Shown here piece after piece: positions 8,292-13,969 of a stretch of 13,969 nt of DNA; position 1 is the stretch's first letter, and each line of letters starts with the position of its first letter. This DNA is from Hirudo medicinalis (taxonomy: Eukaryota; Annelida; Clitellata; Hirudinida; Hirudinidae). Made by a program: the position numbers and the translations under genes. The notes under the pieces are model-generated. The model was not told the origin of the DNA and ran no database searches. It saw only the letters and a program-made list of their open reading frames with translations. The stretch is from contig MPNW01000764.1 of NCBI GenBank assembly GCA_011800805.1, positions 1 to 13,969 of the forward strand, given 5' to 3'.

Positions 8292-8550
8292 ACGGAAGGT
8301 GCGAGTCCTACGAAGAGGAGGTCTGCTCCGAGGCACTGTCGGGATCCCGGGTCGTCTTCTCGAGGTTGTCGGACCCGAACCACCGGGCCAAGATGGAAAA
8401 GACGGTCGGGGGCCTGCTGGAGGACATGGAGAGGAACAACGTTTCGGACGACTGCAAGGGCAAGGCCCTCAAGGTCCTCTGTAAGATGGCTTTCCCGTCC
8501 TGCAAGAAGGGTCCCAACAACAAGGTGGCCATCAGGCAACCTCTATGCAG
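8292..8550 (+). CDS. Ror-like receptor, exon 1 of 4 seen: first part of Frizzled cysteine-rich domain
   Basis: The exon starts after the acceptor TGCTTCCAGTTCCAG; an in-phase alternative acceptor lies 6 nt earlier. It ends at TGCAG|GTTTAG in phase 2. It begins with Gly-Arg-Cys and carries the first six cysteines of the Frizzled-type domain: CESYEEEVC, then SDDC, KVLC, FPSC and PLC. The spacing follows the Ror CRD, where the fold binds Wnt ligands outside the cell. The segment is rich in Asp, Glu and Lys, with a helical stretch (KMEKTVGGLLEDMERNN). Codons are GC-ending, unlike the surrounding AT-rich intron. In Ror proteins an immunoglobulin domain and signal peptide come before this; neither was found upstream in the window. 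The closest alternatives are MuSK or another CRD protein, but the kringle that follows favours Ror. Confidence 0.88.
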
Positions 8551-8669
8551 GTTTAGTATTTCTTTTGAAAAAAGATTTTTGTTGTTGTTGAGGTTTGTTG
8601 TGAGGTTTTTTGAGATTTGAAATAAATTGCAATTAAGATGGAGGTCTTAAAAACATTAATCTGAGAATT

Positions 8670-9310
8670 AGAGAGTTTTGCGATTTAAAGGTCGACGAGT
8701 CATCACCGGCGTTATTATTCGTGAGCAGAATTACCAGAGTCCTCGTAAGAAGGTCGTTGGCGTCAGATCGTTTGTGAGCTGCGGAGCAGAATGTTTAGTT
8801 GGTAGCAGAATAATGGGAGAATATCAAAATCACGATGTCGTTTCCGAAGTTCGTTTCGCCTTCCGTGGTTATTCTTGGAAAGCTCTCGACGTCCGAGAGG
8901 TTTGACCGATCATCTCGTGCCTCATCTTAATCCACGCCCGGGATTGCACTTCCTGCCCGAAGGAGCCGAGGATGTCGCGGTCCAGGTGCCGGACGTTTCC
9001 GGTTCTCTCCTGTCTTTCAGAACTTGGTTTTTTGATCGAATCTGATTTATTGCTTGCTTCGATGATTTCTGTTCTTCTCGAAATCGTTTCAAAGCTTTCG
9101 CACGAGAATGCGAACAAATCGGTAAAAAACGACACGATATGTGAAATGTTTACCGAATGCAACACGCGAGAAGTTTATCGTCCAATCAAACATTGTCGTT
9201 CACAGATTCACATTCTATTGGTGCTGCCAGTCGCCTGTATGGTCTGCGATCATCCCGTTGAATCATTCCTTTGCGAGTCGGTCCTCTGACATCATCGCAG
9301 CTCTCCCTTC
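8670..9310. other. GC-richer patch with overlapping open frames inside the CRD intron
   Basis: Several frames are open. Plus 8678-8905 contains VVSEVRFAFRGYSWKALDV. A plus frame at about 8901-9048 contains RPGLHFLPEGAEDVAVQVPD. On the minus strand, about 8869-9010 contains RHLDRDILGSFGQEVQSRAW. The plus 8901-9048 frame and the minus frame share the third-position G/C preference of the real exons. No pair of splice sites selects one of them and no domain is recognised. It could be an exon of another gene nested on the minus strand, a decayed duplicate, or chance. Confidence 0.3.
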
Positions 9311-9600
9311 CTGTCATGTTTAATGTCATAGAACAGTCACAAGTCTTGCATCCTGTTAATGTACTGAGTTGAGTTTTGCAAAAGGAGTAGCTTATTCGTC
9401 ATCGGTCCGCCGTTGGTTGCGGGATGTTTTCAGAACCTCTGTCGGGACTGAAACGATTTCTGAATCCGAGTGGTTGTGGTGCAAATTCTTGCTTTTCTGT
9501 TGATTCAAGAAGCTTAGGTATAGTGATTGCGAGGTTTTAAAGGTTGTAGTGCAAAGGTCAACTTACGAACTCCTGGAACTTGAAAGGTTGATGTTTTCAG

Positions 9601-9820
9601 TCAGCCAGGGTTAGTGGATGTTGATGAATTTGATTGGTCTCCACCACATCCAGAATGTACTGAATATTGTACAGTGCCAGACTTTACTTCCACAAAACTG
9701 CCTGCATCTCTGAGTGAGGGAGCTGAAAGAACCGTTGCCATGAGTGTCATCATGCGACATGTTACTAAACGTCATCCCTGTGCCAAACTATTTCCTGGGA
9801 AAAAAATAAAGACTAATTAA
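9601..9820 (+). other. Candidate alternative terminal exon or unrelated ORF in the CRD intron
   Basis: After the acceptor-like GATGTTTTCAG (ending at 9600), a frame stays open to TAA at 9818-9820. It starts with one base plus codons, so it is phase-compatible with the CRD exon donor at 8550. It encodes QPGLVDVDEFDWSPPHPECT, EYCTVPDF, a middle with MSVIMRHVTKRHPC, and a basic end (FPGKKIKTN). An AATAAA lies at 9805-9810, overlapping the last codons. Codon choice is more AT-ending than in the Ror exons, and I recognise no domain. It may be an alternative 3' end giving a truncated secreted CRD form, a fragment of an inserted gene, or chance. Confidence 0.25.
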
Positions 9821-10406
9821 GATTAATGAATTTATTAGATTTGAAAGTTTTCAGACGACGACAACGTTGCACAGCGTTGCTAAGCAAGTCTTAACGTTGG
9901 AGACACTGACCAATTGTTGTCGAGGAGTTCCACTCAACATTCGACTCATTTCAACATGTTGTGTTGATCCGGCTCTGTTGCAGACAGCGGTCCTAGATTT
10001 TCCAAGTGGAATTTGAAAAATAATTTCTTGTTTACATTAAAATGAAATTTCATCTCCTCTTTCATGGGTTTTTTTTTTTATTATTATTTTTTTTTATCAG
10101 ATCTGCTTTTTTATTGTCTGCAAAACAATAAAAACAGCCACAAATAAATTCCAATAATTCAACTTCGGATTCGTTTGTGAGGCGTTTCGATCCTCGACGA
10201 GATCAAACAAGGTGTCATGTCGTTAAACGTTGTTTGTGGACCCCATACCATTGCGACAGATGCTTAGTGTCAGCGAATGTGGTCTAAACCAACACTCGTG
10301 TCTGTTTGCTCTTTGTCGATTGCGATGCTCGAATAGTCAGAGTTTAAGAATGTCTCCATTTGATCTCGATCACCATCCATCAATCCGACCACTTCTATGT
10401 CTTCAG

Positions 10407-10564
10407 GGAATCGTGCCTGGCCGTCAGGAACCTTTTCTGTGAGGAGTGGTGGGGCACTCTCAAGATCAGGGACAGTTTCGAGTGTCAGAGTCTTCCTCAG
10501 AACAAGACCACCGAGAAATGCGAGCTCATCAACTTCTTCGACACGAGCGACGACACGGAAACAA
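10407..10564 (+). CDS. Ror-like receptor, exon 2 of 4 seen: second part of Frizzled cysteine-rich domain
   Basis: A 158-nt exon after the acceptor TATGTCTTCAG, ending at ACAA|GTACGC in phase 1. Its first base completes an arginine codon with the previous exon, giving CRESCLAVRNLFCEEWW across the junction. This is the Ror/Frizzled CRD motif CR..C......LC. Four more cysteines (ESC, LFC, FEC, EKC) bring the domain to the canonical ten. An NKT site suggests N-glycosylation. After the last CRD cysteine an acidic linker (NFFDTSDDTET) leads to the kringle. The CRD is split by an intron of 1.9 kb, while the next intron is only 204 nt. Confidence 0.9.
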
Positions 10565-10768
10565 GTACGCGAACCTTTCTGCTTGTAAATAGACAACTCG
10601 ACTAGACGCTCGATTTTGTAAACATTCTAATAGCATATTTAAAAGCCCATACTTTAATGGTTTCAATTTTAATTATCAATTATTAAACATAATTAAATTA
10701 TTTCAATAACTTAAAAATAGCCTAAAAATAAGGAATGTCTACAATGTGATATACCTTTGCATTCGCAG
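10565..10768 (+). other. Short intron between CRD and kringle exons
   Basis: A GT-AG intron of 204 nt, AT-rich, starting GTACGC and ending CATTCGCAG. Phase 1. Confidence 0.85.
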
Positions 10769-11005
10769 CCGACTGTTACCGAGAAGTTGGCGAGCATTAC
10801 AAAGGTCGAGTGGGGGTCACCGAATCCGGCTTCCAATGCCAGCCGTGGTCGTCGCAGGCACCCCACAGGCACAAGTTGAACCCGGCGATCATCCCGGGCT
10901 TGAGGATGAACCACTGTAGAAACCCGGGCGGACTGAAGGAGAAACCATGGTGCTACACCAGCAATGCCACCGTGGATTGGGAATATTGCAACGTGCCGAT
11001 TTGCG
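10769..11005 (+). CDS. Ror-like receptor, exon 3 of 4 seen: complete kringle domain
   Basis: A 237-nt exon (79 codons), phase 1 at both ends, so the whole kringle is a symmetric module. The six kringle cysteines are all present: DCYREVG, FQCQPW, NHCRNPGG, PWCYTSN, WEYCNV and PIC. Hallmark motifs CQPW, N-x-C-RNP, PWCYT and W-x-Y-C are intact. The combination CRD-kringle-transmembrane-tyrosine kinase is diagnostic of the Ror family; MuSK of some vertebrates can also carry a kringle and is the only close alternative. One NAT glycosylation sequon lies between cysteines 4 and 5. The donor is the consensus G|GTGAGT. The plus-strand open frame continuing past 11005 reads into the intron. Confidence 0.95.
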
Positions 11006-11476
11006 GTGAGTGCATTGGGACGGAAGGACGTCGGCCATCTGTTCATGGTTGCCACTGGTCCTGTCATTTCAATTTCGTGGAATAATAAAATAATAACGTC
11101 GTTAACATTAACGATCTTTTACGAATTCATGAAAGACTGTCGCTCGTTAATGTAATTATTATTTGGTCGCGTTAATGATTATTTTTTTTAAACTGTTAAT
11201 TAATAATCGTCGTCGCTGTTGATAGCAATAATTTATATCATCATCGTTTATAATAATTATATAATTCATAATAATTTAAATTTTCTACAATGATTTATAA
11301 TAATAATTATAATTATTATTTATTTAATATATTTATTTATTAAAATTATCATTATTTATTATATAATGTTTATTAATAATAATGTTTATTATAATAATAA
11401 TAATTATTATATAATAATAATAGTAATAATATTAATAATATACGCAACGATTTCATGAGAATCCGTCCCCTTCTAG
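11006..11476 (+). other. Intron between kringle and kinase exons
   Basis: A 471-nt intron beginning GTGAGTGC and ending CCCCTTCTAG. It is almost pure A/T with irregular AATTATT and TAATAAT words at about 11140-11450. An in-frame ATG at 11455 lies inside it and is not the start. Confidence 0.8.
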
Positions 11477-12606
11477 AAAATTCATCATTAAGTCAAGAGA
11501 ATAAGAACCCCGAGGAGCCGTCGTTCGACGTGGTGGCAGTCCTGGCGGCCCTCAGCACCGTGCCGTTGGTCCTGCTGGGCGTGGGCTGTTTCGTCGTCTG
11601 GAGGAAATGGCGCAGGTTCAAAGGTCACAACCTCGCGCCTTTTCGATCTCCGGACGACGAGAACCTCATGACCGAACTCCAGCACCTGCCTTCCGTCGAA
11701 GTGGTCACTCCCTCGACGGCCCATTCGACTCTTTTCTCGAAGTACGAATTCGATCGAAACCTCGTCGTCCACGTCGAGGACATAGCCGTGGGGGCTTTCG
11801 GCCCGGTCTTCAAGGCCCGGCTCAATGACAGGCGGGGTGCGGACCAAAACGGGACGGTGGAAAACATCCACCCCGACTCCAGTAAACAATATGTCGCCGT
11901 CAAGATGCTCAAGGATGGTTCCCACGAATCCATCCAGCACGAGTTTGTCAGACAGGCTTCGCTCATCGCCTCCTTCGACCATCCGAACATCATCCGCCTC
12001 ATCGGCGTCTGCTTCGTCGGCAGTCCCCTCTGCATTGCCCTCGAGTTCATGGGCCGAGGCGACCTCCACTCTTTCCTCCCCACACTCAAACCTTCTCACT
12101 TCATATACTCGTCTCAGTACTACGTGCGACAACTGCTCATCTCCAAGCAGCTCGTCTCTGTTCTCGCCCACCTGGAGCATCTCAGGTTCCTCCATCGCGA
12201 CTTGGCCGCCCGGAATTTTCTCGTCAGCTCTGAAAATTTTGCAGACAATGCGCCGCTCGTCAAACTGGCCGACTTCGGCCTGGCCGTGAACCTCGCGCCC
12301 GGGGAAAACGTGCACGTCGGCGTCGAATCAGAAGCCATCGCTGTGAGGTGGACTGCTCCCGAGAGCATCGCTCAAGGTCATTTCTCGTTCGCGTCGGACG
12401 TCTGGTCTTTCGGGATCCTCCTTTGGGAGGTGTTCTCCTACGGGGAAAAGCCTTACAAGCACATGCAGTCATTAGAGGATGTTTCCAGGTTCATCCTGAG
12501 CGGGGGACAACTGGAATCCCCCTGTCCGGACCATCCGGAAGTCTTCGACCTGTTGAGGAAGTGCTGGCACATCCAGCCGAGCTGCGCTGCTCGTCGAGGT
12601 TGCTGA
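11477..12606 (+). CDS. Ror-like receptor, exon 4 of 4 seen: transmembrane segment and tyrosine (pseudo)kinase domain
   Basis: One uninterrupted exon of 376 codons, joined in phase 1 to the kringle exon. It gives a short stalk, one membrane helix (VVAVLAALSTVPLVLLGVG, 11530-11586) with basic stop-transfer RKWRRFK, a juxtamembrane region, then the kinase domain. Seen: VAVK lysine, HRDLAARN loop (about 12193-12216), DFG (12271-12279), VRWTAPES, SDVWSFGILLWE. Odd: the glycine loop reads AVGAFG with Ala at the first Gly site (11785-11787). The helix-C glutamate is Gln (VRQASL, codon 11953-11955). The activation segment has no tyrosine. The beta2-beta3 insert is long and hydrophilic. The frame stops at 12604-12606 after CWHIQPSCAARRGC, but LSIAEIFRKL, the expected final helix, follows in another frame. 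GDLHSFL resembles Ror. A Ser/Thr/Pro-rich Ror tail is absent here. Confidence 0.93.
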
Positions 12607-12723
12607 CGCTGTCCATTGCCGAGATTTTCAGGAAGTTATGAGAAGTAACTCGTCGTAGGTTCTAACCGGGGACTGATGTTTTAATGTTTCTTATTTCGAA
12701 GGTGTCGTTTGTAACTATTTTTT
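12607..12723 (+). other. Sequence after the kinase stop, with frame-shifted kinase remnant
   Basis: The first 35 nt (12607-12641) encode, in the -1-relative frame, the end of the kinase fold (SIAEIFRKL) and then TGA. The rest is AT-rich and may be 3' untranslated sequence. No AATAAA was seen here. Confidence 0.6.
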
Positions 12724-12987
12724 TTAGGCTTTTAAACGTTTCAATCTCTTCACAGCGAATGTAATTATTTCAAGAAACTTCACGAACTCTCCGACGTCCG
12801 GGCTCGGCACGGCCGCATCCCCTGCTACGTAAGCCTGTAGTATTTCAACGTTGGCATTAAAGATGAGATGTTCGTCCGCTTCTATTTTTGTTTTGCATCT
12901 CCCTCCCTCCCTTCCTTCCTTGGTCGGTTTTACTTCTCCCGGCTCGTCGCGTGCCCATTCGAATGTTGTCGTTTCGAACGAGAACAT
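12724..12987 (-). other. Weak minus-strand open reading segment
   Basis: An ATG-led 87-codon frame. Its second half looks protein-like (KIEADEHLIFNANVEILQAY, later VGEFVKFLEI), ends in a basic Lys/Arg/Leu stretch, and has a stop at 12724. No domain is recognised. A purine-run microsatellite (GGAAGGAAGGGAGGGAGGGAG on the minus strand) falls inside it, which argues against a conserved gene. It could be the last exon of a minus-strand neighbour. Confidence 0.22.
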
Positions 12988-13184
12988 CTTGATTTACTGA
13001 AATTCCGTTGAAAATGCGAAAATGCCACGACGTCTGCTTCGGAATCCGACTCGTTCTCTCGATCGTCGCATAATTTTTGTCATTTTTGAGAAATCTCCAC
13101 CAATGTAGGTCAATGTTACACGATTTCAAAAGTCGAAGCTGTCTGTTGGAGTCGAGACAGAATGGCGAAGCTATGTTTTCATGT

Positions 13185-13330
13185 TTTTCAAGTTTCGTCT
13201 TTGATTTTTGCGATCGCTTCTCTCCTTGCGTCTCCTAAAAACTGTCCTTCCAGAGTGATCTTTGCGTGCGATCGTCCGTCGGTCGAGATGCCCATCGTGT
13301 CCAGTGCGTCGATTTTTATCAAAACTAACT
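13185..13330 (-). other. Candidate minus-strand exon behind a strong acceptor
   Basis: The minus strand reads CAGATTTCTTTTCAG up to 13331, a good acceptor. From 13328 a frame encodes LVLIKIDALDTMGISTDGRS, then HAKITLEGQFLGDARREA, and stops near 13185. Codons favour a purine in the first position, as real coding does. A plus-strand frame at 13162-13353 with a hydrophobic start is its antisense shadow or the reverse. No family is recognised and no upstream exon joins it in phase. Confidence 0.28.
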
Positions 13331-13473
13331 CTGAAAAGAAATCTGATTGTTAAGTTGGATATGTTTTCATCGTCGTCGTCGTCATCATCACCATCTTCGT
13401 GGCCATTCACTTCCCGTCGTTAGCGTGATCATGTGACCATCTTCAGTCTTCAGCCCGTTGTACCTCGAATTTA

Positions 13474-13651
13474 AACGTAGGTAATCCACGAAAATTAGGC
13501 CTATTAAATTGTCCGAGCAATTGGACGTCTGTAATCGTTTCGGTGCGTTTGCGAGAGGACCGACTTCAAAGTTTGTCACGTTGCACGTGACTCGGTGAAA
13601 TGGCTTACGGACTGTGTCGGGTCGGTTCGTCCCGCTCCCCCCCTCAAACAT
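13474..13651 (-). other. Candidate minus-strand exon ending at a GTACAA donor
   Basis: An open frame containing FHRVTCNVTNFEVGPLANAP and CSDNLIGLIFVDYLRLNS reaches a donor-like GAG|GTACAA at about 13474. That donor is in phase 2 and would join the acceptor at 13331 over about 140 nt, but in a basic frame different from the protein-like one there. A second overlapping frame (NRPNFRGLPTFKFE) reaches the same donor in phase 0. I cannot choose between them. Confidence 0.22.
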
Positions 13652-13716
13652 CCACGACCGTGTTTGTACACCAAAGCATTGACTGCAGATCTAATTTTGA
13701 AGATGCTTATCCACAG

Positions 13717-13748
13717 TTGTTGTCGTCGTCGACGTCGTCGTCGTTGTT
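13717..13748. repeat. (GTC/GTT)n short tract
   Basis: About ten GTC/GAC/GTT triplets. A similar GTC-ATC tract lies at 13368-13397. Confidence 0.85.
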
Positions 13749-13845
13749 GACCTCGTGTTTCAGTTGCAGCACGTGTTAGGGAAGTGACCGTGCTAATAAG
13801 TCCGTTCGATTTTCCAGAGCCTTGAAGGCACATCGACACATGTGC

Positions 13846-13846
<1 letters not shown>

Positions 13847-13928
<82 letters not shown>

Positions 13929-13940
13929 TATTATTATTGT
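13847..13940. repeat. (ATT)n microsatellite
   Basis: Nearly pure ATT triplets with CATTAT at the left end. It gives poly-Asn on the minus strand. The window ends 29 nt later. Confidence 0.96.
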
Positions 13941-13969
13941 GCTTCATTAGATTATTGATTATTTAGATT

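Larger units (their letters stand above)
8551..10406 (+). other. Intron inside the CRD of the Ror-like gene
   Basis: A GT-AG intron of 1856 nt between two CRD-coding exons; the phases match (2 then 1 nt). It is not uniform: 8670-9330 and 9600-9820 have higher GC or open frames that are described separately. A poly-T/ATT patch lies at 10065-10100. Confidence 0.8.

Noticed and set aside
11455..11476. ATG at 11455 as start of the kinase protein
   Set aside because: The acceptor CCCCTTCTAG at 11467-11476 joins the kringle exon in the right phase, so this ATG lies in the intron.
11488..12315. 275-codon open frame antisense to the kinase exon
   Set aside because: It is antisense to a well-supported kinase domain. 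Long antisense frames are expected where third positions are C/G. Its composition (Glu/Asp/Val/Arg-rich) matches no family.
13162..13353. 63-codon plus-strand frame with a signal-peptide-like start
   Set aside because: It has a fair start context, but codon structure favours the minus strand and the hydrophobic run mirrors that frame. It is not strong enough to call a secreted peptide.
1..13969. tRNA, rRNA or other structured RNA genes
   Set aside because: No cloverleaf boxes or rRNA-like conserved segments were noticed by eye; a covariance-model scan would be needed to be sure.

Overview
The window looks like nuclear DNA from an invertebrate animal. It contains exons of a receptor tyrosine kinase family known only from animals (Ror). 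Those exons are GC- and CpG-rich with C/G-ending codons, and they sit in very AT-rich introns packed with triplet microsatellites (ATT/AAT, GAT, GTT, CAA). Introns where measurable are short (about 0.2-1.9 kb) and obey GT-AG. I cannot name the species. A lophotrochozoan such as an annelid or leech would fit the triplet-rich texture, but that is a guess.

Layout. (1) About 480-2060, minus strand: three consecutive exons of a gene encoding at least two tandem C-type-lectin-like domains (CTLDs). Each exon is a multiple of three and each visible junction is phase 1. The 5' part lies above 2056 and was not found; the 3' part runs off the left edge. (2) About 2060-8290: roughly 6 kb with no secure gene. 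It holds a 14-bp minisatellite, a roughly 160-bp tandem duplication, long AAT/ATT blocks in opposite orientation, GAT/GAC and CAA/ACC tracts, and a few weak exon-like pieces. (3) 8292-12606, plus strand: four exons of a Ror-type receptor. The first two give a complete ten-cysteine Frizzled cysteine-rich domain, the third a complete kringle, and the last single exon carries the transmembrane helix and the tyrosine kinase domain. All three internal junctions agree in phase. The signal peptide and the immunoglobulin domain expected in Ror were not found. (4) 12607-13969: no secure gene; several minus-strand exon-like open segments, one behind a good splice acceptor, and terminal GTC and ATT microsatellites.

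The two genes are divergent (5' ends facing each other), so the repeat-rich middle probably holds their first exons and promoters, or their upstream introns. By homology the Ror-like protein would bind Wnt-type ligands at the cell surface. Its kinase domain is unusual: the lysine, HRD, DFG and APE motifs are kept, but the helix-C glutamate is a glutamine, the first glycine of the glycine loop is alanine, the activation segment has no tyrosine, and the frame breaks at the last kinase subdomain. This makes a signalling pseudokinase, or a decaying or misassembled copy, the most interesting biological point. The CTLD gene appears to encode a secreted or membrane protein whose CTLDs lack the calcium/sugar-binding motifs.
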